From positions 1,178,001-1,242,000 of the forward strand of contig NZ_LR215050.1 in assembly GCF_900660755.1 (NCBI RefSeq): a stretch of DNA of 64,000 bases. Reading direction: 5' to 3'. Positions 8,954-17,227 of the stretch are shown piece by piece (position 1 is the stretch's first letter; each line of letters starts with the position of its first letter). Source of the DNA: Acholeplasma hippikon (GTDB lineage Bacteria > Bacillota_I > Bacilli_A > Acholeplasmatales > Acholeplasmataceae). A program made the position numbers and the translations under genes. The notes under the pieces are model-generated. The model was not told the origin of the DNA. It did no database searches and saw only the letters and a list, made by a program, of their open reading frames with translations.

Positions 8954-11132
8954 CTTTATACATTGATTCTTTTAAAGCTTCAAGAAGAATGTTTGTCGTA
9001 TCTGTACCATACTCCCAGAACATTAAGCCAGCTAGCCCTTCACGTTTAATCCACTGTGCTTTTTCAGCAATTGAACGAGGGTTATCAAAACTAATGAATT
9101 CTGTACCATCTGTTTTATATATATAAGGAACACTGGCACGTTCGTCATAAGCAGTAATATAATCTGGATTGTTCATGATTTGAACAATTTCATTATAGAA
9201 AACTGAACCAGCATTGGTGAACGAACCATAAGTGTTTCCAGTTTTTGTTCGCACTTGACGAATACCGTAGAATGCTAAACCAACAATTAACTTACTATCT
9301 GGAACACCTAAGTTATTAAATAATTGAACAGATTCGGCAATTGAAGTTGATGAAGTTGTTGCACCTAATTGTAGTGTTGAATTATGCCAAGATGTTGCAG
9401 CTTTTAATGGGTTTTGGTAACGTCCACCGTTATTAACTAATCCATACATCATCATGTTGACATAATCTAAATATTGATTAGAGTTTTCTAAATCGTAACG
9501 AGGCATTTGCCATTGACCACCAGCAATAGCAGCAGTAACTAAGTGATTAGGGTTATTGGCCTTAACTTTTTCATAAACTGTTTTTGCGAGTTTAGTGAAG
9601 TTAGTCTTTTCACTTGAAGTTGGTGTTTCCCAGTCTAAATCAACGCCGTGGAATCCATATTCATTAATGATTTCAACAAGTTGATCAGCCATACGATTGA
9701 TTTTTTCTTGGCTTCTTGCAACCTCAGACCAAACACTTGGTTCAGAAGCAGGACCAACAACTAAGACAACATAGTTACCATAAGCTTTCGCTCGTGGCAT
9801 GATTTCTGTTGCTACATTATTTAAGTAAGCAGTACCTTTTAGATTTCCATTTGTGTCTAAATCAATAAATGCTGCATTAATAATGTCTAATGTTTCGAAT
9901 AATAAATCTGGTAAGCTACTATAACTTCTATAAATATAACCACTTGCGATACCATTACTAAATGATTTCATCATTCTCACTTCGGTTTTATAAGTATATT
10001 GATAGGTAGAACCATCACTTTTTGTGATCTTGGCAGTTAATGTTACTTCATCATCATTAAATGAGTTATTAAACTTACCGGTCTTAGAGATGACAGATTC
10101 GTTACTTGATTCCCAGTTAATTGTGTAGTCACTATATGCTAGAGGTAGTTTTAAATCTTTGTCAGTGAACTGAGGAATAATTGAATTTAAATAGTTGTTT
10201 AAACTTTCAATTGACATGCCACCATACTGAGCAGTTAATTCTTTTACATAATTATCTGTTTTAGCAGTATAAGGTGTAAATGTTTCAATCACATTCACTC
10301 CATCAAACCAACCAACAAAGTCAAATTGTGCCTTTTGAGGTGTTGGTAAGATAAATTCTTCATTTAAGTAAATTTGATAATTAGCTTCGTTATTTGAATT
10401 CGTATAAACATAAGCTGTTGTTGCAGTTTCTAAATCGTTATCTAAACTTACAATCGAATTTAATGAAGAAGTAGTAAATAATGATTTTAATTCACTGTTT
10501 GTCTCAATATCAGCGTTTTGATAATGTAAAGCTAAGATAAAATCATAATCTGGAAGATCTAAGGCTTCAATTGCCTTATCACGTGGATCAACAAAGACAA
10601 CTTTGTAGATATCTAAGGATGTTTCATATTTTAAGAATAATTTGTAGTACCATCTTAAACCTGTAGAAACATTTGTAAAGATAGTTATATCTCTTGATTC
10701 TTCATCATTATGAGATATATTATCAAATGTAAATGAAGGTGTAATATGAACTAAATCCTCTTTATGCCATAAACCACCATCTGAATTTAACTTAAGTAAA
10801 GTTGTGATTTTTTCGCTTTTCTTCATAAAGTCTTTAGCTTTAAAGTTATAAATTAATTCGTTATTTGAAATTGTATATTTATTTTTATTGATTGTCTTAC
10901 CATTAACTTTTAAACCATAGCTAGAAAATATCGAATCTAATTTGATTGTTAATGAAATAAAGTTTGATAATAAATCGATTCTTGCTTCTAATCCATCTGA
11001 AATTTCAGTTACTTGGTAGTTTTCTAAATCTACAGTAACATTAATTTTTGGTGAGTTATCATTAAAGTTTACACAAGCAACTAATGTTGGAATTAAAAGA
11101 AGCATTAATAGTATAGATAGAATCTTTTTCAT
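8946..11132 (-). CDS. Lipoprotein with C-terminal glycoside hydrolase family 18 domain
   Basis: A 728-aa surface lipoprotein: signal peptide with lipobox LVAC, a region of unknown fold, an InlB B-repeat-like segment (FDFVGWFDG, about residues 270-305), an atrophied Ig-like module (YTINWESSNESVISKTGKF, about 345-395), then a GH18 barrel from about residue 400 to the end. The catalytic strand reads FHGVDLDWE: the last two Asp and the proton-donor Glu of DxxDxDxE are present, while the first Asp is His. YVNMMMYGL and LAFYGIR are further GH18 strands. Chitinase or endo-N-acetylglucosaminidase activity is possible; a pure binding role cannot be excluded. GGGGGT precedes the start. Confidence 0.88.
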   Translation of the reverse strand: MKKILSILLMLLLIPTLVACVNFNDNSPKINVTVDLENYQVTEISDGLEARIDLLSNFISLTIKLDSIFSSYGLKVNGKTINKNKYTISNNELIYNFKAKDFMKKSEKITTLLKLNSDGGLWHKEDLVHITPSFTFDNISHNDEESRDITIFTNVSTGLRWYYKLFLKYETSLDIYKVVFVDPRDKAIEALDLPDYDFILALHYQNADIETNSELKSLFTTSSLNSIVSLDNDLETATTAYVYTNSNNEANYQIYLNEEFILPTPQKAQFDFVGWFDGVNVIETFTPYTAKTDNYVKELTAQYGGMSIESLNNYLNSIIPQFTDKDLKLPLAYSDYTINWESSNESVISKTGKFNNSFNDDEVTLTAKITKSDGSTYQYTYKTEVRMMKSFSNGIASGYIYRSYSSLPDLLFETLDIINAAFIDLDTNGNLKGTAYLNNVATEIMPRAKAYGNYVVLVVGPASEPSVWSEVARSQEKINRMADQLVEIINEYGFHGVDLDWETPTSSEKTNFTKLAKTVYEKVKANNPNHLVTAAIAGGQWQMPRYDLENSNQYLDYVNMMMYGLVNNGGRYQNPLKAATSWHNSTLQLGATTSSTSIAESVQLFNNLGVPDSKLIVGLAFYGIRQVRTKTGNTYGSFTNAGSVFYNEIVQIMNNPDYITAYDERASVPYIYKTDGTEFISFDNPRSIAEKAQWIKREGLAGLMFWEYGTDTTNILLEALKESMYKEK

Positions 11133-11177
11133 GCAATACCCCCTTGTAGCATAAGTTATGTCTACTCATAGTTTATT

Positions 11178-11197
11178 ACATATTTAGTAAAATATGT
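11178..11197. promoter_or_regulatory. Palindrome upstream of the GH18 gene
   Basis: A perfect 8-bp inverted repeat (ACATATTT - 4 nt - AAATATGT), 46 bases before the GH18 start codon, in the position expected for an operator. No regulator can be assigned. Confidence 0.35.
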
Positions 11198-11246
11198 ATA
11201 CTTTGGAACATTATTTTCATATTAAAAAAACAATATGTAATAAAAA

Positions 11247-11263
11247 AAGGCTAATCTAGCCTT
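11247..11263 (-). terminator. Terminator of the GNAT gene
   Basis: Minus-strand stem AAGGCTA/TAGCCTT with a 3-nt loop, followed by a run of T, directly after the acetyltransferase stop codon. Confidence 0.85.
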
Positions 11264-11267
11264 CAAT

Positions 11268-11780
11268 TCAAATCCGAATTTCGTATAATAATTCAACAGA
11301 TTCTTCACTTGCGATACGGTTTTTTCTTACCCCTTTATGTTCATTTTCAATCATTCCAAGTTTTTCCATTACACGGCGACTTGGTAGGTTACGCTCATCG
11401 CAATGAGCAACCACTTTTTTAAAGTTAATCCTTTTGGCTAATGTTAAGATTTCAAATGCTGCTTCAGTCACAAAACCTTTATTTTGATAATCTTTATGAA
11501 GTACCCAACCCAGTTCAGCCTCATCACTATTTAGCCTGTATAAGCCAATTTCGCCGATATGTTTATCCTCAAAAACAATTGCAAATTCATAGTTATCTGG
11601 ATTATTATTTTCCCAGTTATAAACTGCATTTTGTAAAGAAAGTAAAGTTTCTTCGATTCTTAATTTTGGTAGAAATAACATGTATTGATTAGATACTTCA
11701 TCTTTCGCGTAATCATGTTTAGTATCTAAATCATTTAATGTGAGTGGTCTAAGTAGTAGTCTATTTGTGTGTAGTTCCAT
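11268..11780 (-). CDS. GNAT family N-acetyltransferase (RimJ/RimL-like)
   Basis: A 170-aa acetyl-CoA-dependent acetyltransferase. It begins with the family-typical LHTNRLLLRPLTLNDL; the segment IGEIGLYRLN followed by AELGWVLHKDYQNKGFVTEA is the beta4-beta5 acetyl-CoA pyrophosphate loop, and CDERNLPSRRVMEKLGM is the conserved C-terminal part. ATG 11780 has GAGG upstream and is preferred over the longer frame to 11810. The substrate may be a ribosomal protein N-terminus, but this cannot be read from sequence. Confidence 0.88.
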   Translation of the reverse strand: MELHTNRLLLRPLTLNDLDTKHDYAKDEVSNQYMLFLPKLRIEETLLSLQNAVYNWENNNPDNYEFAIVFEDKHIGEIGLYRLNSDEAELGWVLHKDYQNKGFVTEAAFEILTLAKRINFKKVVAHCDERNLPSRRVMEKLGMIENEHKGVRKNRIASEESVELLYEIRI

Positions 11781-11831
11781 ATATGCCTCAATAGTGATTA
11801 AAATCACCATAAAATATTTTTTATAAAGTAA

Positions 11832-12176
11832 TTATTTATATTTTAGAAATTCTGGATTTTCAATAAAGTTTCCAGAAGCATCTCTTAATAATGGAAGAAC
11901 CTCAAGGATTGCATCATTATTAATTGGCCCATAAATATGAGGAAACTCTAGATTAAGTTTCTTACTCATTTCATAAATTAATGGCGAAGTTAGTTTATTT
12001 TCATCTAATAAAAGTAGTACGAATGATTTATCCATACTAAATTTATTTAAGATAATAGGAAGTGTTTCAATGGTTGAGTTATGTATGAAGCCATCTTTTA
12101 TAAGTTCAGCTTCGCCCCAATGTTTTAAATTTCTAACACTTTCCCAATATGTTTTTTCTATACATTTAATAATCAT
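11832..12176 (-). CDS. DUF952 family protein
   Basis: A 114-aa protein with DUF952 features: the segment DGFIHNSTIE (His-Ser region) and EFPHIYGPIN near the C-terminus. The biochemical function of the family is not firmly known. It lies one base after the 82-aa gene upstream and shares its transcript. Confidence 0.8.
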   Translation of the reverse strand: MIIKCIEKTYWESVRNLKHWGEAELIKDGFIHNSTIETLPIILNKFSMDKSFVLLLLDENKLTSPLIYEMSKKLNLEFPHIYGPINNDAILEVLPLLRDASGNFIENPEFLKYK

Positions 12177-12177
12177 A

Positions 12178-12426
12178 TTATTCAGCTAATAAATAGAACT
12201 TAATATCTTCGTCTTCATTAACAAACTTTACGCGAATATCCTCACCTTTAGTTACTAATTTAACTTTGACAGTACGGTTTGTTCCTTTTTTTTTCCCTTC
12301 TGTTTTTGCTTTTAATTCAAAACCAGATTCTACAACTTTCATTTTGATATCTTCATTAGATTCAACCAATTTGATTGTCATAATTTTATTTTTTCTAACG
12401 TTATTTAAAAAATCTTTCTTTTCCAT
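12178..12426 (-). CDS. Small hypothetical protein
   Basis: An 82-aa protein rich in Lys and Glu with alternating short charged strands (for example TVKVKLVTKGEDIRVKF). No signal peptide, membrane segment or family is recognised. It starts about 40 nt after the end of a terminator and heads a small unit with the DUF952 gene. Confidence 0.6.
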   Translation of the reverse strand: MEKKDFLNNVRKNKIMTIKLVESNEDIKMKVVESGFELKAKTEGKKKGTNRTVKVKLVTKGEDIRVKFVNEDEDIKFYLLAE

Positions 12427-12461
12427 GTTTTCACCTACGAAAATATTATACCTTCAAAGTT

Positions 12462-12493
12462 AAAAAAAGAAGCAAGTATTTATGACTTGCTTC
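12462..12493 (-). terminator. Terminator overlapping the end of the M48 gene
   Basis: Minus-strand stem GAAGCAAGT/ACTTGCTTC followed by TTTTTTT. The left arm codes for the last residues of the protease and the stop codon is in the loop. Confidence 0.85.
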
Positions 12494-14489
12494 GTTTATA
12501 GATTAAGAAACCGGGTTGATTAATTTTACCCTTAGCTTTTAAGGCAACATCAGGGAACGTATGGAGTGAGAACTGATCATCTAAAGTATCTAAATAATGG
12601 AACACTTTATCAGCCACTAAATTCAATTTTTCAACATCCTTAATATTAAAAGGATAATATAAAACAAAGTGTGTAGAATGTGCAGTATTATAAGTTTTTG
12701 TTCCTACAGCGAGTGCAATTACTTCTGGTGAGTCTTTAACAAGATTAATCACCTGATTGATAATTTCTTGATTGGTGTATTGTTCTAACTTATCATTTAA
12801 TTTAAAACTAAACACTTTTTGAAGTTCCATTGAATTATCTAGTTTTTTGGTTTGGATACTACGAATAAAATCGCGTCCTTCTACATTGCCCATCTTCATA
12901 TAGTAATCCCCTAAAACATGAATTGCATTTAACATGTATTCAGAGTTTTCTTTTTCAACAACTTTTAATAAGTATGCTTCACCTTGAGGGTCAAAATAAT
13001 GTGTTAAATAGATAAGTCCAACAAAATAGTTTTCTGCTTCTTTTTCTGGATACTTTTCTAATACAAGATGTGCGACTCTTAAATATTCTTCAAAGTCCCA
13101 CATACTATATGCTGTTTGAAGATGACGCATGATTTCAGTAGAACTAACATCAACGTTTTTCTTATAAGATTCTTTATCCTTTAAATACTTTTCATAAGAT
13201 TCTTTGAACCCATTTGAAGTTTTTAAGAACCCATTATTAAAGAAAATATTTAAGAATTTTAAAACGTCTTGATCAAAATCGTGTTGATCAGTTAAATCTA
13301 AACTAATATTTGAAACATTAAATTTATCACGTCGATTCTTAATTGTTGGATGTGTTGTAAAACGAGGATCTAAATGATTTAAAGAAATATAATCATATAT
13401 AGAAATTCTTTCATTATAGTGTTTTATTAGATAAGTATTTAATTGATCCATTAATTCTTTTGTGAAGCCATTTTCTTTAATCGCTTCATCGAAAACATCA
13501 GGGAAGAAGTAATTAGAGAGTAAATCTAAGCCAAATCCTTTTATCGATGCTTGAATGTAATCTTTTTGTTTATGTTTTGATAATACAAAATCATCAGCCA
13601 AGTTTTCTGCATAAATCATACTAAGTTCATTTTCAAGTACTGCTTCAGCTTGAAGCTTACCATATAAAGGCGATAAAAATCTAAATACATTTTTTGGTAG
13701 TAAACGATCTAACTTCGCTTGGTACTTATAGATTTTTGTTGTATAATTCGTGTCTTTATTTTTGAAGTGTGCAATCTCATGATAGAGAATTGATTTAATT
13801 TCACTTCTTGTTAAATTTTTAAGTAAGACAAAACCGGTTGCTATATATAATTTTTTATTGTGTTCAGCAATTGAACAGTTTCCACTAAATGTGATTTCAG
13901 CTTGAAACTTCATATCGATATTTTCTTCTTTTAAAACCTCAGCAATTAAAGCTTCAACATCTGAATATCGTTCATAAGGTGGTAGAGGTTTTTCTTTAGG
14001 TTGTAAGAAATAAATCAGGTTAATTGATAAAATCAATGTAATCAATAAAGTAAGTATCAATAAGATAATTGAAATTTTAGATTGAAGACTAGAATCGGGG
14101 AAATTTGCTAAAGACATTCCCGATACAAAGGCAGCTAAAATGAATAAAACAAGCATACATATTGTATAAAAATATGTCACGCGATAAAGTTTTAATGTTT
14201 TTCTTCTAACTTCTTTAAGATCGGTTACTTCCGATTTCTTTTTTAACATGAAATCTAAATATTCTTCTGATTTTTTAATATCGTACTTTTTTGTAATTTT
14301 GCGTGATATAAAATAATTAAGAATGAGTAAAACATATAAAACAAAATTAATTTCTAAAGAAAGTCTAAAACTTAAATCAGAATTAAATTTACCAACATAG
14401 TTTCCAGTTAAGACTAAAGCAATGTAAAAAAAGACTAGAAGATAAAAACTTAGTACTTTCAAAAGTGTCGTTTTCATGTTATTTTGCAT
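12480..14489 (-). CDS. Membrane-bound M48-family zinc metalloprotease with large C-terminal extension
   Basis: A 669-aa membrane protein. Two to four hydrophobic segments lie in the first ~170 residues, followed by a protease domain with the zinc-binding HEIAH at residues 237-241 (ILYHEIAHFKNKD) and a downstream Glu-containing segment (MIYAENLADDFVLSK) that can supply the third ligand. After residue ~380 comes a helical, TPR-like extension not found in the short HtpX proteins. ATG 14489 is preferred because GGTGGA lies just upstream; a TTG at 14501 is an alternative. A likely role is membrane protein quality control. Confidence 0.82.
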   Translation of the reverse strand: MQNNMKTTLLKVLSFYLLVFFYIALVLTGNYVGKFNSDLSFRLSLEINFVLYVLLILNYFISRKITKKYDIKKSEEYLDFMLKKKSEVTDLKEVRRKTLKLYRVTYFYTICMLVLFILAAFVSGMSLANFPDSSLQSKISIILLILTLLITLILSINLIYFLQPKEKPLPPYERYSDVEALIAEVLKEENIDMKFQAEITFSGNCSIAEHNKKLYIATGFVLLKNLTRSEIKSILYHEIAHFKNKDTNYTTKIYKYQAKLDRLLPKNVFRFLSPLYGKLQAEAVLENELSMIYAENLADDFVLSKHKQKDYIQASIKGFGLDLLSNYFFPDVFDEAIKENGFTKELMDQLNTYLIKHYNERISIYDYISLNHLDPRFTTHPTIKNRRDKFNVSNISLDLTDQHDFDQDVLKFLNIFFNNGFLKTSNGFKESYEKYLKDKESYKKNVDVSSTEIMRHLQTAYSMWDFEEYLRVAHLVLEKYPEKEAENYFVGLIYLTHYFDPQGEAYLLKVVEKENSEYMLNAIHVLGDYYMKMGNVEGRDFIRSIQTKKLDNSMELQKVFSFKLNDKLEQYTNQEIINQVINLVKDSPEVIALAVGTKTYNTAHSTHFVLYYPFNIKDVEKLNLVADKVFHYLDTLDDQFSLHTFPDVALKAKGKINQPGFLIYKRSKS

Positions 14490-14542
14490 ATGTTCCACCA
14501 ATGTGTATCGTTAATATTATTATAACAGTAGATGTATAAATA

Positions 14543-14567
14543 ATAAAAAAGATATCCGAAGATACCT
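14543..14567 (-). terminator. Terminator of the YbaK-type gene
   Basis: Minus-strand stem AGGTATC/GATATCT closed by a UUCG tetraloop, followed by a T-run. Confidence 0.85.
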
Positions 14568-14569
14568 TT

Positions 14570-15034
14570 TTACTCAATAATATCGATGAATTGGGCTTCT
14601 ATATAATCCTTTAAGTGATAGGAGTTCAACTCAATTTGATAACCAACTTTACCAGCTGATACATAAATATGATCAAATAGGATAGCCGTATCATTGATAA
14701 TTGTTTTAAATTTCTTTTTCATGCCAATTGGTGAACAGCCACCATGAATGTAACCAGTTAATGGAAGTAGCTCTTTCTGTGGAATCATTTCAATTGATTT
14801 AACACCAACCGCTTTAGCAGCTTTTTTTAAATCTAATTGTTCAGATACCGGCACACAAAAAACATAATAGTTTTTATCGTGTCCTCGTGTTACAAGAGTT
14901 TTAAAGACGCTATCTAAGTCTTCACCTAGCATCTTAGCAATCTTTTCTCCATCAGTGACATCTTTACTATATTCATGTGGGATATATTCAATTTTAGCCG
15001 CATCTAATAGACGCATAACATTAGTTTTTTCCAT
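14570..15034 (-). CDS. ybaK: Cys-tRNA(Pro)/aminoacyl-tRNA deacylase, YbaK/EbsC type
   Basis: A 154-aa trans-editing protein that hydrolyses mischarged aminoacyl-tRNA. Conserved pieces include KTLVTRGHDKNYYVFCVPVS, LDLKKAAKAVG and GYIHGGCSPIGMKKKF, the last holding the family GG-SP region. ATG 15034 is chosen because conserved sequence starts there. There is no Shine-Dalgarno; instead TATAAT lies 6 nt before the ATG, which suggests a leaderless transcript. A longer frame to 15100 reads through a terminator and is unlikely to be used. Confidence 0.88.
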   Translation of the reverse strand: MEKTNVMRLLDAAKIEYIPHEYSKDVTDGEKIAKMLGEDLDSVFKTLVTRGHDKNYYVFCVPVSEQLDLKKAAKAVGVKSIEMIPQKELLPLTGYIHGGCSPIGMKKKFKTIINDTAILFDHIYVSAGKVGYQIELNSYHLKDYIEAQFIDIIE

Positions 15035-15040
15035 GACAAT

Positions 15041-15046
15041 ATTATA
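15041..15046 (-). promoter_or_regulatory. -10 element giving a probable leaderless mRNA
   Basis: Minus-strand TATAAT ends 6 nt before the ybaK ATG, so transcription would start at or next to the A of the start codon. The matching -35 (TTTAAA, 16-bp spacing) is weak. Confidence 0.5.
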
Positions 15047-15091
15047 GACCCGAATATAAGAATTTAAAAGATTTATGTAAAAAATAAAAAA

Positions 15092-15114
15092 AACTGACAC
15101 ATCATGTATCAGTT
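15092..15114 (-). terminator. Original terminator of tRNA-Trp, now separated from it by the prophage
   Basis: On the minus strand a stem AACTGATAC/GTGTCAGTT is followed by eight T. It lies just downstream of the tRNA-Trp 3' fragment at 15127-15172 and would have ended the tRNA transcript before integration. Confidence 0.75.
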
Positions 15115-15126
15115 AATAATTATCTA

Positions 15127-15172
15127 AATGGCGGGGGCAACAGGATTCGAACCCATACAAACGGTTTTGGAG
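15127..15172. repeat. attL: 46-bp direct repeat (3' half of tRNA-Trp)
   Basis: Identical to 25875-25920. It covers the tRNA-Trp 3' end, acceptor strand, T arm and part of the anticodon loop. Beyond 15172 the sequence departs from the tRNA, so this copy is only a fragment. Confidence 0.95.
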
Positions 15173-15188
15173 TCCAATGAATATAATG

Positions 15189-15204
15189 CACATCATCTGA
15201 TGTG
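15189..15204. promoter_or_regulatory. Inverted repeat at the left end of the prophage
   Basis: CACATCA and TGATGTG separated by 2 nt, followed by a T-rich run and then the first phage gene. It may be an operator or a weak hairpin. Confidence 0.35.
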
Positions 15205-15234
15205 TATTTTTATTTATTTCAAGGAGTGTTATTA

Positions 15235-15465
15235 ATGTTTGAATGTATTATTGAAAAGTTAAATGCAGAACTTGAAGTTAATAAACTTGGTGATTATAGA
15301 AAATTTAAGTTTGTTCAAAAACAACTTAACTCTAAAGAAAATGCTATTAAATTCTTTATTGAAATTCTTAATTATAAAAAATGGAAAGTTAATAAAATCG
15401 TGTATCGCATAGAATACGAAAAAAGACTTTATCAAATCAAAAAAAATTCATATCTACCACAATGA
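15235..15465 (+). CDS. Small phage protein of unknown function
   Basis: A 76-aa basic, Lys/Tyr/Asn-rich protein with a helical pattern and no membrane segment. AAGGAG lies about 8 nt before ATG 15235, which is preferred over upstream starts. It is the first gene after attL. In the circular form it would lie just downstream of the outward promoter at 25767-25795, which suggests an early function, perhaps regulatory. No family is recognised. Confidence 0.6.
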   Translation: MFECIIEKLNAELEVNKLGDYRKFKFVQKQLNSKENAIKFFIEILNYKKWKVNKIVYRIEYEKRLYQIKKNSYLPQ

Positions 15466-15468
15466 TAG

Positions 15469-15529
15469 AAAGAGTCTATTAAATTTAAAAGTATGTGTGG
15501 TAGCATACCAAGAAGTTAATAGACTCTTT
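15469..15529. repeat. Large hairpin in the phage intergenic region
   Basis: A perfect 14-bp inverted repeat: arms 15469-15482 and 15516-15529 (AAAGAGTCTATTAA), with a 33-nt loop that holds a smaller TATG/CATA stem. There is no clear T-run, so an origin, packaging or mRNA-stability role is as likely as termination. A further 6-bp hairpin lies at 15572-15595. Confidence 0.6.
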
Positions 15530-15597
15530 GTGTTATGCATTCTTGTTATTCTTCTTTCCCCTTATGGATCTACTTAGTAACTCCTATCGCTAAGTGG

Positions 15598-15683
15598 ATT
15601 CTGGATGTGGTTGAATAATCGATTCGCCTCCATGTGAGTCTTAGTCAACCATATCCAGAATTTAAAATAGATTCACATGGAGG
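15598..15683 (+). promoter_or_regulatory. Interlocked inverted repeats (pseudoknot topology) covering a ribosome binding site
   Basis: Arm A (15598-15614) pairs with A' (15645-15661): 17 bp with one G-T. Arm B (15627-15640) pairs with B' (15670-15683): 14 bp with one G-T. The order is A-B-A'-B', so B lies in the loop of A. B' ends in GGAGG, the Shine-Dalgarno of the next gene, so the B-B' pairing would hide it. Confidence 0.6.
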
Positions 15684-15693
15684 AATAAGGGAA

Positions 15694-15969
15694 ATGAAAA
15701 AGCAATTTGTCACTGCAACTTTTATCAGTGATATAATCTCACTCAATGATGATACTGGAAAGTATGAGCCTATTGGAAAGTTTTATGCACGTGATGGAAA
15801 AGGCTACGTAGCTTGCGATAATACAACTGGCGATGCATGGACTGAATTTTTCGACAGTAGGGAAGAAGCCATTAAATGGCTAGATAATAAAGATCCAATT
15901 TATATTGGTCAAACAGTCATTAATAAGATTACTAATAAAAAAATGAAAGTTACCAGATATGATGGATAA
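15694..15969 (+). CDS. Small phage protein of unknown function
   Basis: A 91-aa soluble protein of mixed strand/helix character (KFYARDGKGYVACDNTTGD in the middle). ATG 15694 has GGAGGAATAAGGG upstream and is preferred over an upstream start at 15634 that lies within the inverted repeats. Its translation may be controlled by the interlocked repeats before it. Its position near the replication-side genes would suit a single-strand DNA-binding or regulatory role, but no motif proves this. Confidence 0.6.
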   Translation: MKKQFVTATFISDIISLNDDTGKYEPIGKFYARDGKGYVACDNTTGDAWTEFFDSREEAIKWLDNKDPIYIGQTVINKITNKKMKVTRYDG

Positions 15970-16085
15970 AATGTTGAAATATATAAAAAACAATAGGTGA
16001 AATTGTTAATGATAATAAGTTACGCAAACCACATTATGGGTGCATTAAAATAAAAAAACGCTACATAGAAAGAGAAAAATGAGTT

Positions 16086-16111
16086 TACCTGGTAACTCTC
16101 TCTACCAGGTA
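16086..16111. repeat. Perfect 9-bp hairpin
   Basis: TACCTGGTA and TACCAGGTA with an 8-nt loop, in the 209-nt gap before the winged-helix gene. There is no T-run. Confidence 0.6.
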
Positions 16112-16178
16112 GATTCTTAAAGTAAATTTTAAAAGGGATTTATTTTAAAAATCTAAAGAATAATGAAAGGGAATAAGA

Positions 16179-16970
16179 ATGAGTCATACACTGGATAAGT
16201 TAACTAAATTAGAACTTAATAAAGTGATGAGCGCACGTAAAGGCGTAGCTTTAAAGTTCGATAAATACTTATTATCACTAGATGCATCAGAATCTAGTAT
16301 TTTACTCTATTCAGGCTTATTCTTTTTAGTTCCTAGACCAATTAGAAAATCATTCCACAAACACAATCATCCAGTTAAAATGAAGAAATCTAAGGAAGAA
16401 GTTTATAAGACTTTAGGTATCTCAAGAACTCAATTTTATAGATCAATTAATGAGCTAGAGAAATTAGGTCTAGTTACTACTGTGGCAACTAAGTATGGCG
16501 TTTCATATTACAACCTTAACTATAACCTAGATGCAACAACTGAAAGTTCATCTGAAGCATTTATTACAACAGATATGCTTCAAAATAAATATGTAACAAC
16601 TAAACAAAATAAACAAAAGACATTTTCGGCTAATGCACGTATCGTATTAGGTAAATTAACTCGTTTATCTCAGCAAAGAGCTAATAGAACTGTTGAAACA
16701 ACTGCTAAAGATTTAAGCAGTTCTTTTGGCTTATCAAAATCAACTATGTATTACTTATTAAAACAATTCACAGAAACTGGATTAATTGAAGCTAATAAAG
16801 TTGAAGCTTGTATCTATACATTAGTGCTTTTAGATCACTATGTTTCTAAACAAAGACAGCACAATCAAGAAGTTATTGATAAACGTGCTAACTTCATTAA
16901 ATTCTTATATAAAGAACCAACTAGAGCAGAAAGTGATGCCATTGATAGAATCTTTAATAGCATAAAATAA
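16179..16970 (+). CDS. Phage protein with two winged-helix DNA-binding domains (putative replication initiator or regulator)
   Basis: A 263-aa protein. Residues about 66-105 (EEVYKTLGISRTQFYRSINELEKLGLV) and about 163-205 (AKDLSSSFGLSKSTMYYLLKQFTETGLI) each read as a helix-turn-helix followed by a wing. Tandem winged helices are typical of several plasmid replication initiators (Rep_3, RepA) but also of regulators. No HUH rolling-circle nickase motif is seen here or in any other phage gene. It lies directly before the structured intergenic region, the expected place for an initiator next to its origin. GAAAGGGA precedes the ATG. Confidence 0.6.
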   Translation: MSHTLDKLTKLELNKVMSARKGVALKFDKYLLSLDASESSILLYSGLFFLVPRPIRKSFHKHNHPVKMKKSKEEVYKTLGISRTQFYRSINELEKLGLVTTVATKYGVSYYNLNYNLDATTESSSEAFITTDMLQNKYVTTKQNKQKTFSANARIVLGKLTRLSQQRANRTVETTAKDLSSSFGLSKSTMYYLLKQFTETGLIEANKVEACIYTLVLLDHYVSKQRQHNQEVIDKRANFIKFLYKEPTRAESDAIDRIFNSIK

Positions 16971-16988
16971 ACCCTTATTTTAAGGGTT
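16970..16988 (+). terminator. Hairpin after the winged-helix gene
   Basis: AACCCTTA/TAAGGGTT with a TTT loop overlaps the stop codon. The following T content is modest, so it may be a weak terminator. A second candidate (AACAC/GTGTT stem, then a T-rich run) lies at about 17081-17107. Confidence 0.55.
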
Positions 16989-17227
16989 GTTTAGCGTTAT
17001 ATATAAGACTTCAAACGACTAAAAAAGTCTTTAAAAATAGCAAATTCAACTACAAATAAGAGAAAAATAGCGATTGATTAACACTCGAAAATCTGGGTGT
17101 TTTATTTTTCATCAATATTAGTCCAAAAATGGAACAATCAGTATAAAAAAGAGATTTATATGTCATATATTTCTAAAAATGGGACATATATATATATGAG
17201 TTAAATAAAATAGTTTAATAATTAAAT

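Noticed and set aside
16179-16970. A rolling-circle (HUH) replication protein
   Set aside because: No HUH motif with a downstream Tyr is present; the sequence shows two winged-helix motifs instead.
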